A stretch of DNA of 64,000 nucleotides, taken from assembly GCA_038503065.1 (NCBI GenBank), contig JBCAMK010000002.1:2418001-2482000 (forward strand), read 5' to 3'. This document shows, one piece after another, positions 12,592 to 24,555 of this stretch (position 1 is the first letter of the stretch; each line of letters begins with the position of its first letter). The position numbers and the translations under genes are program-made. Below the pieces are notes generated by a model. The model was given only the letters and a program-made list of their open reading frames with translations. It did not search any database and had not been told where the DNA came from. This DNA comes from Paragyromitra xinjiangensis. Taxonomy: Eukaryota; Ascomycota; Pezizomycetes; Pezizales; Discinaceae.

Positions 12592-13872
12592 ATGACCCGT
12601 GTTCTGCTTACCGGTGAGTTTTGGCACTAGCATTGCCCACGAAACGTCCACCATGAACCCCAACTAACTCCAATCGCAGGTGCTTCCGGCTTCATCGCTG
12701 GTAGGTTTTCCTAGCTCCGAAACTAGAATAAAGGAACCTCAGAACGGAATAATTGACCTTGACCCCATAGCTCATATCCTCGAAATCCTTCTCCAACATG
12801 GACACTCTGTGCGCATAACTGTTCGCACCGAAGAAAAAGCCCAAAAGCTCCTCGCCGCGCACTCCAAGTATGCCTCCCAGCTCGACTATGTTCTTGTCCC
12901 AGATATCGCAGAAACCGGATGCTTCGACGAGGCCGTTAAGTCAGACCCTCCTTTTGAGGCAATCATCCACACTGCTTCCCCATTCCACTACAAGGTCACG
13001 GATCCGCTGAAGCAGCTCATGGAGCCGGCCGTTCAGGGAACTCTCGGGGTCTTGCAGGCAGCAAAGAAATATGCGCCGGAGGTGAAGAGAATTGTACGTG
13101 AAAACATACCCGAGGTCCAATATGGAAAAGGTTGAAACTGATAGATAATACAGGTTATTACCTCCTCCTTCGCCTCAATCTTGAATCCACCGCTCGGTAA
13201 CAGGCCCGGAAAGACCTACAGCGAAGAAGACTGGAACCCCATTACCTGGGAAGAAGGTCTCGAGAACCCCATAAACGGTTACCGTGCCTCGAAGAAGTTC
13301 GCCGAGAAGGCAGCCTGGGAGTTCGTGGAGAAGGAAAAACCGAACTTCAGTATCGCAACTATCAACCCACCGCTCGTTTTGGGCCCACCAAAGCCGTATA
13401 TTTCAAGCCTAGAGAACCTAAACACGAGCAATGAGGTAAGGGATTTGCATTCGCAAGGAGAAAAGAAAGGCGGGGCTAACGGGAACTCCGATAATAGAGG
13501 ACATTGAACTTCATCCACGGAAAGTGCAAAGATGGACTCCCACACAGCGGTGTTTTCCTGTGGGCTGACGTCAGAAACGTCGCCGAAGCCCATGTTGCTG
13601 CCTTTGAGAAGGAAGCTGCAGGAGGCAAACGTTTCTTTATTACCTCGAGAGAATACTTCTCAAATCAACTGATCGTCGATATCGTCAAGAAAAATTTCCC
13701 GGAATATATTGCAGCGCTGCCGGAGAAGAGTGAGCCTAATAAAGGCCTACCAGAAGGCGGCCTTTACGAGGCAGATAATTCTAGAAGCAGAGAACTCTTA
13801 GGGATAACATATAAACCTTTGGAGGAGAGTATTGTAGATTTGGTGAAGGTGCTGAAAGAATTGGGGGCGTAG
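12592..13872 (+). CDS. NADPH-dependent extended SDR, GRE2/dihydroflavonol-4-reductase-like ketoreductase
   Basis: Five exons (12592-12613, 12680-12700, 12771-13093, 13154-13435, 13498-13872) give 340 residues. Two very small first exons encode MTRVLLTGASGFIA, whose GxSGFIA is the Rossmann cofactor loop. AIIHTASPFHY and SSFASILNPP are the usual next SDR blocks, and the active site is YRASKKFAEKAAWEF (Tyr-x-x-x-Lys). INPPLVLGPP is the substrate-side motif of the dihydroflavonol reductase/Gre2 group, and FLWADVRNVAEAHVAAFE is also typical. These enzymes reduce aldehydes and ketones such as methylglyoxal with NADPH in the cytosol. The true substrate cannot be told, because fungi carry many paralogues. 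The gene stands alone with no biosynthetic neighbours. Confidence 0.9.
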
Positions 13873-15357
13873 ATTAGCGGTGACTGGGAAGGAATATAGA
13901 GGTCATAGGGTGAACGTGTATCTAACTGAACGAAATTAGAGCATAATCCTTTTCCTAAAGCAATAGACGGACAAAATAACCATTCTAGGCCCGCTTATGA
14001 GATATAGTAGAGCTGATTGGACAAGGGAGGAACCTCAAAATCTATCTTCGATCGCTTGTAGAACACCATATACTCCGCCATTTACTCCGGGTGTGAGGAC
14101 GCAATAGGGAAGATGAAAACCTTCTTATCTACTATCACTTAGGGCACTGCAGAACAGGACTTGGCCCGAAGGCTAGCTAGATATCCTGCTCATACCCACT
14201 TTGGTACCTTTGTAGCCAAGATCTCTCTAAGAACTACCCTAAATAAAGAAGTTAGCATTAAAAGAGATAAAATTAGACAAAGAGAATGCTATTACTTTCC
14301 GAAGAGTAACTGCAAGGCATCCTTCTTGGGATTTGACTTTAGTTACTGTTCGTACGAGTGACTCGTATTTCTCACTCGTATAATAGTGAGAAGGAGTAGA
14401 AAGACATATCCTATGTTGTCGATAAGCTGTTGACGGATTGTGAATGATATGGCAAAAATTTGGTATTATGTCGGGCTGCAGGAAGACTGGAAGGAGTTGG
14501 GAGTCGGTTGCTTGCTTTGTATGGATCTTAGCGTTCTAGCTACCGGATCGTAGCTGTCTACCTTCTGTTTTTATAGGAAGGCAGGTTTTCATCATCAGGG
14601 GCCCTACAAAGATGATACCCAACATAGGCGTGAGCAGTCACTAAAGCCCTGTCAAGGCTAAACGCATACGCGAGTGTATACTCGCATGCAGGAATAAAAA
14701 GCCTCATAAATGGTAGCCTTAACGCCTGTAACTTAGCCTTGTGAACTGGAGCCGTGGGCGAGTGATTAACAATGATTTGGACTAAACAGTAAAAGAGCAC
14801 ATTTGCCAATGAGAGAGTAGATGATCTCTACTCCCGAACGATAATTACATGTATATAAGGCCTTTCTTAATAAGTACATGTAAGGATTGATTATCGCAAT
14901 ACAAGCGATATCGATTTTCGCAATGGTAATCTAGATTTTCGACGCACATTATTTTTCAGATCCCCCAAACCTGGTAAAATTTCTTATTTACGAATATATC
15001 TAGCTTCAGCTCATTGTTTACTGATTCGGTGAGTTTGGGGATCTTATAAGTTTTGATGTGAGATCGCTGTGCATCTCAAATACTCTGCAGATGAGCACAG
15101 GCCATGTCGCCAAGATCAATTTACGCGACGCGTCCTTGCGCGTTACCACGAAAAACCCAAGATCCCCTTTGTCTTGCTCCAGGGTCAAAATTCCGCACAA
15201 CGCGACAGCCTAGATAATTTTCATCATTTCTTCAGTCGGCTACGGGAACGGCGAGAAAATACAACATTTTGCTGTCTATCCACCTGAAATAGTGTTCCGA
15301 CTGCCTCCTGGCCGTTCAGCATCTTGAGACCGCACCTCCGGTTCCCAAACAATCGCA
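13873..15357. other. Spacer upstream of TOF1, no gene seen
   Basis: Frames are short and not protein-like. Two TACATGTA palindromes (14846 and 14875) lie 29 bp apart. Around 14352-14392 there are small inverted repeats: ACGAGT-G-ACTCGT, and CTCACT with AGTGAG. The TOF1 promoter occupies the right end. Confidence 0.4.
15123..15133. promoter_or_regulatory. MCB-like element upstream of TOF1
   Basis: ACGCGT lies at 15128-15133, overlapping ACGCGA at 15123-15128. This is 225 bp upstream of the TOF1 start. ACGCGT is the MluI cell-cycle box bound by MBF in yeasts. The match is exact, but single hexamers are common by chance. Confidence 0.4.
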
Positions 15358-18300
15358 ATGGAGAGTGACAGTGAGAGCGATCAGGGTCCGAGCCTTTGGG
15401 GCGCCCCTGAGACCGTGGATCCTATGATAGTTAGTCAATTATAATCCTAATACTCTGAGCCTCTGCTAACCAAGCTCTTAGAGAGCGCACATACTATCAC
15501 TAGTCTCAGCGGTAACTCACCACCGTCCCTACACGGCAATACAATATGCAAAACCTAACGAAAATAGCTTGGTGGATCTTCGGCCAGTGGGAAATACGAG
15601 CTTGGAGATGAAGCATTGGCGTGTTTAAAGGACCTGAGGAAGTGGTTAAGGCTTTACGATGAGAAATTAAACCGTTATGATGTGAGACTCCCACACTACG
15701 AGAGAGATTGCAGTTTCTGGAGATACTGACCCCATCGTAGGTGGCACGGTGTATAGCTGAAGCAAACCTAGTGAGAGGCGACTTACTCGAGATTCTTGGG
15801 TCCTGGGAAGATTTAGAAGTAGAAAGTCAATCAGAGCATCGGTTAGCTCTTGCCTGTGTCGAACTCCTCGTCCCTCTCACCTGGCCATTCGAGAAGGGAA
15901 TGGACGCAATGACTGTGAACCATCATCGACATCTACCAGTCCTCCAGCATGCCCAAGCAGCCTACAAATCCGCCATCCTGCGCCATCACTCTGGGAAAAT
16001 CTTAACCAACATCGCCCGTGTTGCCCTCCCATCTATGGCGGTCCCAGTTGCTGAAAGGACAGAACGTGACGAAGGGATCATCAGGCTCGTCCTTTACTTC
16101 TTCCGTAACTTGGCAATTATAGAGCATCCGATGCCCAATGAAACGGATACCGGGGAAGACATAAACCGAAGCGCCACAATTGAAGCATACGACAAGCAGA
16201 ACATATTGCACTTATTACTAGTCATGTCAAGTGAGATGGGAAACGAGTTTAATACGCAGGATGCGGTGGTTATGGAGGTGATATATCACCTGGTGAAGAG
16301 TGTGGACATTGACCATCTTTTCATGACAGAAGTAGAGGAGAAGAAGAAAACTTCCCAAAGTTTAATGACACTTTTGAAGATAGAAGACGACATGAAGAGG
16401 GCCAGTGTGAGGAGCGCCAGCACTCGACATAATCGATTCGGAACAACAGTGTGGATGGAGAAGGATGACGGGCGACGAGCTTTCGTTTCTGGACAAGACG
16501 CACTACTTGGCAGGGGCACTGCTCAGAAGAAGATGGACTTAACTAAAAAGTGGAAAAAGCCGAAGGGAGCAGACCCCAAAGGACTCAGGCGAAAGACCGA
16601 ATTTGATCTGATAATATCCTTGGGAAGAACTTCAAAACCAAAACTGCAAACCTTCGTTGCTGATTTCCTCGACGCTGGTTTCAACCCTCTTTTCACCCAT
16701 ATCCGTCGTGCTATCGATCGTGATGCTGAAAGACTCCTCGATACCAATCAGCGTCAGTTCTTCTACTTAGTCGCCTGGTTCCTTAAAGCTGAACGAGTAC
16801 GCAGAAAGACATCCGGTAGTAAACCAACGGATAACGAGGATGATTCTTTCAGTCTTGTCGCTTCGGTGTTGAACCAGGAGATGCTTATCACGCTGAATCG
16901 GAGGATGACAAATTGGTTTGATATGAAGTCATGGATTGAACTGCAAGCCGGTATGCGATGCTTTACTCAGATTCTCTTGACTGTACAAGACATGACAGCA
17001 TCGCCACTGGAGGACGATCAAGAAATCGCTGAGAATATCCAACATCGATTATTCTACGAAGAGACCACGTTGGACCTCGTGGTTGGGATATTACGATCTT
17101 ACACAAAACAGCCGTTTGGTTGGCTTGATGACTGTACAGAGATGGTGCACGTCCATCTTAAGATGCTGGAGAGATACTCGAAGCAGCATGAAAATATGTT
17201 TGTCCGATCCCGCCGTCGACAGAAGTCAAAAAAGAAGCAAAGTGGGATTGAAGGAGAGGGGGTGCCAGATGGAAACGAATCTGAAGAGGAAGAGACTCGT
17301 AGTACAATGAGAGAGCGTGCTTTCGATTTTGGCAGATTCGAGATGAAACTTTTGAATCAGAACTGCATCAACACTTTCCTGGCTTTCCTGGATAACTACA
17401 AAGAACTCTCATATAGCCAGGCGAAGAGGGCAATCACCTTTTTCCACCGCATCTTTGTGAAGAGGCAGGAGGAAGTGCTGCTGTTTAGGTTAGACATAGT
17501 GGAGCAATTTTATCGCATCATGCAGGACCCAGATGGAATTCCGGCGAGTCATCCAGCGAGGAAGGAGATGGATCAATTCGTAAAGTATTACTTGCGAAAG
17601 TTGATTAAGAAGCTCGAGACGAGGCCGGAAATGTTTGTGGAGCTTTTGTTCACGAAGATGAATAGTTCGATGCACTATCTCACACACGGGTATGATAAAA
17701 AGGTTACAGTTCGACAGGCAAGGTATGTATCTTCCGGAATTGTTTCTTTTGAAGATTTTTACCTAACGCTTCTTAGGCCGGCTGCCGAGTTACATATTCC
17801 AGGACTACCACACGATGAACAAGTTGGTGTGGCTGTCGGTGCGCTGCTAGATGAAAATAAGGGTGACGCGGTAGACTGGCTTAAGGGCCAACTCGCAAAG
17901 GCTGTGAGCGAACGAAAGTCTTGGGAGGCGGAAGCTGCTGCAAGGAGGACTCTTGAGGAAGAGGCCGCAGCGGATGCTGGTGCTGAATTGATTCCGAACG
18001 AATCAAATCGAGCTCCACATATCAGTAAGTTCACTTTCTCCAATCTAGAGGAAGTTATAAACTGACGGTTACTAGCGATCACTCCCGATTCAGAGGAACG
18101 GAAGAAGGCGATGTTTAAAGATGGCAAGCTACGATTACTCATGACTATCCTTGGTCTTGAAAAGCTAGATCACGATGAATTGTCCGACACCGACTGGATC
18201 ATCCCCTCAACCCTCACCTCTGACCAGCTACAAGAGTCTCTTGACCTTCTCAAGAAGTACACCGATGAACCTATATCGCTCGAAGATGGCAAACTTCCCG

Positions 18301-19184
18301 AAGATCTCATCAAACGCAAGCAGAACCCTCGTAAAGTGTTTGACTCTGACGAAGATGAAGAAGATAACCAGGAAGAATACCTCTTTGAGCCTGGCGGCCC
18401 CACAGCAATGAAACCACTAGAACCGAAACCGAAGAAACCAGGCAAAAAAAGGCGAGTCCGTGCGGATGCGGATGCGGATGACGATCTCGATGAAGCTGCT
18501 ATGGAGAGACGAAGGAAGCGGCGAGAGAAAGAGAGGTTAAAGAGGCTGGCGATCAAGAGTAATCTATATGTGCGAGATTCGGACGATGAAAGTGATCCGG
18601 AGAAAGAAATGGAGTTTTTCCTAAAGGAGAAAGCACAGAGGGAGGCAGGGCCAAAGGTTCTAATCGAGGAAGGTGCCAGTGCGCCACCGGCTATTGGCAC
18701 GGATTTTGAACGGCTTCAGGTTACGAAGAAAAGAAAGAAGGGGGCAGAGAAGGAGAAAGGGAGAAAGGGAAAGAGGAGGAGGGCCATTCAAGAGAGTGGT
18801 GATGACGATGAAGCTGTCATCTCACGGGAGGTTACCCCAGTAGTTCTGGATGCGGTGGACTTGACGTCGGATGGCGATGAGAGTGAGGGTCCATACACGA
18901 TGGGTCCTATTAGGACGTCAGATGGCGATGATGATGAGAGCGAGGGCCCATACACGATGGGTCCTATTAGGACGTCAGATGGCGATGATGACAGCGATGG
19001 GCCGTACACCATGGGCCCTATCAAGTCATCTTTTGGGGAGGCAGGAGGTTCAGGATTATTGGGATCTGCAAGCAATGATGTGACAATGAATGATGCGGAA
19101 GAGGATGACGAAGAGGAGGCCGTTGCACCTAGACCTGGTAGGGGGAGAAGAGGCCCAGTAATTGTTGATAGCGACTCGGAGTAG
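15358..19184 (+). CDS. TOF1: Topoisomerase 1-associated factor 1 (Tof1/Swi1, Timeless family)
   Basis: Six exons (15358-15429, 15482-15511, 15568-15681, 15741-17722, 17777-18024, 18076-19184) join without a break to 1184 residues. Tof1 with Csm3 forms the fork protection complex that keeps replicative helicase and polymerases coupled and pauses forks. The Timeless domain is clear: [59 protein letters not shown] (split here over three exons), then [16 protein letters not shown] and [10 protein letters not shown] second conserved part runs from [32 protein letters not shown]. The C-terminal third is acidic and basic low-complexity with a tandem repeat. Exon 2 is only 30 bp. The 54-bp intron at 17723-17776 has no stop and keeps the frame, so a retained-intron product is possible. 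Length fits fungal orthologues. Confidence 0.93.
18864..19025 (+). repeat. Three tandem 17-19-residue repeats in the Tof1 C-terminus
   Basis: The protein reads three times a unit of the form TSDGD(D)(D)(E)[11 protein letters not shown], with the last unit ending PIK. The DNA units are 51, 57 and 54 bp and nearly identical, so they are recent duplications. Each unit combines acidic residues with the conserved hydrophobic core GPYTMGPI. Confidence 0.9.
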
Positions 19185-22100
19185 TATAGATCCAGGATCA
19201 TCCCTCATTACCTTCCTTCGTACTCTATTAGCGTGTTTTTTATAGAATCTTGGCATGTATAATTATATTCTTTAGTTATATAGAATGGTACTTTAGGTCT
19301 CGGAACTGCAAAGCTGACTGTGATACATCCGGTGCCGACCCAGCTAGAATTCGTGCACTCTCAGCTCCCAAACTAGCCGCGAGCATCGCGAAAGCAGCAG
19401 TAGATAAAATTCCAAATCCCATGCGGGTTTTTTGATGGTTAACGGTCCCTCTCCTCCTATCACATTCAGCCACTCGACCACTAATGGCTGCCTATTGCCT
19501 ACATAATCATGCATGCTGGGAAGCAATTGATCAGAATCCGCTCAAGACAGACAGTAGACTATACTTCTCCGGAACTATTGGGACTTCAATTTAGTAAAGG
19601 CCTTGATCGATTAGCACATAACTCCGAGCATCCAAGTACCTGCGTGCCCACGCCCGAAAGCCTATGTATTATATCCAGATTTACAATCAAGTTTGCGGCA
19701 TAAGCTCTCACTCAATGCAAGGCATTATTCATTCAACCTCACCATCGTAGTCGGTAACACCTCGCCGCACAGAAACGTGTTAACATCACGAGCAGTTCCC
19801 AAATGGATTCCAACCCGAAAGCTTCCTCCTCCTCTAGGCCCACCAGGCTGTCCTCTCCTAGCACTTCCAATTTTGAAATCAGACCTACCTTTATCTTCGC
19901 CAACTAGCCCTAAGTCAAATCCCATTAATAACCCAATGATTTCCATTTTGCAAACTTTATCCTCCATCACCCCCTGGGATATTGATCTTATACCTAACAC
20001 CATAGCAAGTTTTCTGAAAGCCACCCCCTACTACCATTCAGACCCTCCAAATCTAAGATTGATACAAAATTAAAGAGGGATAAAACCAATCAAGAGAAGT
20101 CCAAGCAACCAAGAGACTCGACCGCGGCAGTAAACAGACTAGTAAAAGCGAGAATATGACTAAATTTCGTATCCCAAATATTTTCTACCATCTGAACTGT
20201 GTTCTACCCATAACGCCTTAGACTTTACACATCGGAGGGGCCTCCCCACCCACGAGTCAAATCCCACAATTTGTTCTGTGTCGGTTGATGTTCCCATAAG
20301 AATGCTCCCTTGACAAAGTGTGCGAAATTCCCCTCCTCGGCGTGACTTGCTCATCAATGTCTGCTCATCAATGTCCGCTCATCAATGTCGCAAGATTCTA
20401 GACATGACCTTTCGAAGTAACCCATAAAGGCTTCACAGAAGCAGAAGTGGGTGAAATAACCAGAAGCCTAGGAAACAGAATGCTGCATAGCCTTCACTAG
20501 TCCATCTAAACCTTCCACAAGACACATATGCCTCTACTAACACCTCCTAACCCTCTATCAGCAAAATACTCAGTAGCATAATCTCCAAACCTACCTATCT
20601 TGAATGTCCATATCTCCAGTGTTGCGTCCGTGAACGTTACGGTCTCCTTATTCTCAACTTGATATAAAGTCGATTTCTTCTCAATGAAATAATCGTCGCT
20701 ATGGCGATGCTGGTGTAATTAGCTTTCGTGACCGAAACACCAACTATCCTTCCTAAACATTAGTTCGAGCTCAAAAAACCACCAAAAGATAGGAAATACT
20801 CACACGAGACACAACCTAGAAAACCGCTAAAGAAATACCCTCGTGAAACAAGCCTTTGGCACGGAAAAATGAGGCCTTGTATTCGGAGTTGGTGACCGGC
20901 CGTGAGATGTAGTAATGAAATAGAATAGTCTCTATACAGAAACCCAAATAGTTCGAGAAGTAGAAATATTCTACCACAGTGATCTCATTTAAACTGTCCC
21001 ATACTGTAGTGAATGACTAAATGTCTTGGTAACGGCTAACAACACCATCAATTCCACCTTTGTTTATACCCGCCCTAAAAAGTCATGTCGATAGAGTTGG
21101 CTGTCGAATAACACCACCAAACCCGTTACTGAACTCGGCGTTCCTAAGCCCATTGAAAGAGGCTGAAGTGAAAGAATAATACAACGAGATAGGTGATAAC
21201 CAGCCGCCGGTAAATCCTCGAACTAAGACCATGAGTCAAAGTTTCCGCTGGAATAGTGAATGATGAAGGAGTGAGTTGGTGTTGATCATAAGATCAGTTA
21301 CTGAATTATTTTTTCAAACTCATTACCAGATGATGCACCAGGTATAAATCCGTCAGAGGAACCGAATAAACCTTCATGAAACAAGCGACCCACCCCTTCC
21401 ATCATAGAAGCTAACATACCCAGTCGACGAGAGTAATCATGAACGATATCAAGATTAAACAACGATCATTTCGACGGAACCCAACACCGCGAAAACAAAC
21501 CTAAACAAACCTAAACATCCCCAGCGTAGCCCGAACAATGGCGGTAGGTAGACAGTCCGGTTTTCCCGAACAACTACAACGAGGCTACAAGGCGAGAAAT
21601 GCAGACTATCCCCCGTAGTCCACACTCACCAACAACCTACCAATACCGCGCCCGCACCCGCATCGTCCTTGCCCCAGAGCTATCCGTCTTTCCGTCAATA
21701 CCCCGCTGTCACCCACAAGCAAAGCGTCAGGGTGAATCCGGCACCAAGAAAATGCAAGATTCGCCAGATAGGATGATGAGCAGTCACAAATACCCATACC
21801 CAAAGGAGATCAAACGACAGACATTGACGCGAGTCAGTTCCATCGAAATATCCATCGGAGATAGCATCCCTCTGGTCAGCACTGCACCCTCAAAGGTCCA
21901 AGAACCAATGAGTGACCAGCACCGGATGATGAAAAGGTGCAAAAATGTCGAAGCCGCCTTTCAGGACGACCGTATGTATCCGAAATGAAATCTGAGATAG
22001 CTATTATCCAGCGGCGACCACCTATTAACCAATACATCCTCTCCGAGCACTCGAATGACATCGTATGTAGGGCCACGTTAGTTAGTATCGAAACCTTCAG

Positions 22101-23050
22101 CCCTTTATCACACCCAATGGCCAATGCCATAGCAATGTGCCTCTCCGAATACGATGAATCATATAGCAGAGGATGTGAATGTGAAATGGTCTTAATGAAA
22201 ATAGTTGTGGAGATGAGGCATGCTCGCTGCTAGTTGTGGTGGTTGTCAGTTCTCAGCCTAGTCGTTGGTTATGTGGACGGACGACTATCCTGCAAGAGAA
22301 AGCCCTACGTTGCCCCACCCCTGCACGTCAACGGTCCCTACCGCGGCACACTCCGCGCGGCGTGACACCCCTGCAAAGATCCCGAAGAGCCGCAAAGCTA
22401 TGACGCGTTTTAGGTTCATCCATCCCATGTTGCCTCGTAAACTAAATCGCGAGGAGTCATATCCACGCAAGCAAAGGCGCAAAGGGAAAAGAACACGATA
22501 ACCTTAACTGGAGAGGCCACGATAGAAAGTTGTAAATGCCAAATATGTGTCTTTATATTTTCCGCGCCTTAGGCATCCGCATTGCCGTACGTACCACGTA
22601 ACACGTACCACGCATCACACTTACGTCTCCCTCACCTCACTCCCGAACCAACCCGTCGAACTTTCTAGAGTGATCCTCTATCACAAAATATCCAAGTGAT
22701 GAAACAACCATTGAACTGTGAACCCAGGCCGAAAGACAAGCCCTGTGAAGTATGAAGTATATCGTAAAATTGTTCCCAAGACACAAACCCCAACCCTCCA
22801 TAAATTTCCAAACACCAGAAGTCCACCAGTAGAAATCAAAAATATCGTAACAAAACAAACGTAAGTTGGAAAGATAGTCGGGCGAGAAACACAAAAACAT
22901 CGATCCACAAGGCCGCCTAACCTAAGGGAAAGTCGATTCCACATATGTACTCCACCGTCCGTTTTATCTTAGAAATCCAATCCACAAGACCCAAGAAATA
23001 ATATCCCGAAATTTGACTATGTACCCCATGAGAATTCAGAAGCCTTCACC
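19185..23050. other. 3.9-kb stretch without a confident gene
   Basis: No family-recognisable coding sequence is found between TOF1 and the REEP-like gene. A 14-bp tandem repeat sits at 20348-20389. On the minus strand at about 20500-21420 there are several protein-like open stretches broken by stops, which I could not assemble into a gene. The last 500 bp probably hold the 3' end of the REEP-like transcript. Confidence 0.4.
20348..20389. repeat. Three tandem copies of a 14-bp unit
   Basis: TGCTCATCAATGTC is repeated three times; the third copy has one change (C for the first T). It lies in non-coding sequence. Function is unknown. Confidence 0.9.
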
Positions 23051-24212
23051 TTACTCCTCGTGTTGCTTCTTCTCTGTAGTAGGTGTTGGTAGTGGTTTTC
23101 CTCCCCAACCGAACCAACCGCCCGACTTGGGAGTACCAACAAACACCGGAATCTCATTCTCCGCATCACTCATGGTCACATGATCGAAATCACCAACCAT
23201 ATTTCCACTGCTTTGGCTCCTGCTAAACGCGCCTTGATCCGCCGCATTATCCAGCACCGCCGCCACACTCGTTCCACCAGTATCACCAGTCCCTCGGATC
23301 GTATCCATCTCTTGCTCTAGCGCGGCCATCACCATCCGCAGCCTCTCACGCTGCAGCTCAATAAACCTTGTCTTCTCCACCTTCCCTTCAATCCCGGCGG
23401 GGATCAAAGTAGCCGCATTCGGCATACCATCTCTACTCGTCTCCGGGGCCTGCTGTTGCAGCGCGGAGGACAAGAAGTGATAGAAATCAGTCGCCATCTG
23501 CGGCGCGTATGGAGCGATTGGGGGCACATTCCACCTGCTAAACAGATTTGTAATGAAGCTCGCCGCATCTTGGGATAGCGGCTGCTGTGGGGAGCTTGCA
23601 GACGTGGCCTGTGGGCCGAAGATTTGCTCCCGCGCCATGTGCAGGAGCTTCCGGATGTATTCGATTCCGGCAGCTTTAGCTTGGTCATGGGTGCGGGTGA
23701 TGAAGTCTTCGATTTCTTTTTCATGGTTTTCTAGTGTAGGATGTACGTATTCCACGTAGAGACGGGTTGCACCTTGGAATTGGGGAAGAACAAGCCAGAG
23801 CATGAACCCAGCGCGAACCTCTTGGTAAAATGGAAGCCTGGGTGACGTAAGGGTTAGCTATGTATGAGCTATTACATAGGGGGTAGGGTGGTTACCAGCA
23901 GAGAAGCCACCCAGTCCATGATTCAACAACGGTGATGCACCCGATAACGACCCAGTACATCAGCCATGGGGTGAGTTGCGAAGGGTCGTTTGCCTTCAGG
24001 GCTTTGTAGGAGGCGAATACGGGGAAGAGGAATGTTGCCACAGAGCTGTGGATGTTAGGTATCAGTCATCGTTGTCGTTTTTTGAGGTATATGCATCGAG
24101 GAAACTTGATCTTGTGATCTTTTCTTTTTCCACGAGAAAATGCGGGGATAAGGTATTTCGGAATGCGGGGTTGGTGTGCTCACCAAAGAAGTTTTGCTAG
24201 GAGATCAAACAT
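23051..24212 (-). CDS. REEP/Yop1-family (TB2/DP1/HVA22) membrane protein
   Basis: Exons 24212-24184, 24045-23896 and 23837-23051 give 321 residues. The TB2/DP1/HVA22 domain occupies about residues 10-110: FLFPVFASYKALKANDPSQLTPWLMYWVV, then ESWTGWLLCWLPFYQEVRAGFMLWLVLPQFQGATRLYVEYVHP. These proteins form hairpins that shape tubular ER or act in membrane traffic. An amphipathic helical part follows (NHEKEIEDFITRTHDQAKAAGIEY). The C-terminal 180 residues are fungal-specific: low-complexity, with one predicted coil around FIELQRERLRMVMAALEQEMD and an end rich in Gly, Trp and Pro. Yop1 itself is only about 180 residues, so this is the longer fungal form, closer to REEP1-4 in layout. The 29-bp first exon is supported by the conserved start MFDLLAKLLC. 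Confidence 0.9.
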
Positions 24213-24328
24213 GGTGTTCTATGATGTGTAGAAGTTCAAGTTGAGGTGTAAACGAAATGTTTGTTGTGTTTGCTTTGTTTCGACTTTAGTGTACTGCTCA
24301 ACCTGTGAGGAGACAGAAGGAAACGTTT

Positions 24329-24371
24329 GATGGGTGGATGGGTGGATGATGATAGACGGATGGATGGATGA
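24329..24371. repeat. Imperfect (GGAT)n/(GGGT)n microsatellite
   Basis: Repeated GGAT/GGGT tetramers occur in two short runs with one interruption, in the 5' leader or promoter of the REEP-like gene. Confidence 0.7.
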
Positions 24372-24533
24372 AAGGAAGGATTGAAATACGGAGAGAAGGG
24401 GGAGCACGGAAGCAAAGTATCTAGAGGAGGGGAACTAGTCCTTCAAAAGAGGGGACGGAGAATAAGCTGGCTGGGGGGGGTGGAGTACAAGCCGGTATGA
24501 GTTGTTGTCTGAGTAGCAGTCGTTGTGGTAACG

Positions 24534-24555
24534 CAGTCAGTCAGTCAGTCAGTAG
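24534..24555. repeat. (CAGT)5 microsatellite
   Basis: Five and a half perfect copies of CAGT lie in non-coding sequence. Confidence 0.8.

Noticed and set aside
18170..18700. 176-codon minus-strand frame, serine-rich
   Set aside because: Antisense shadow of the acidic/basic tail of TOF1.
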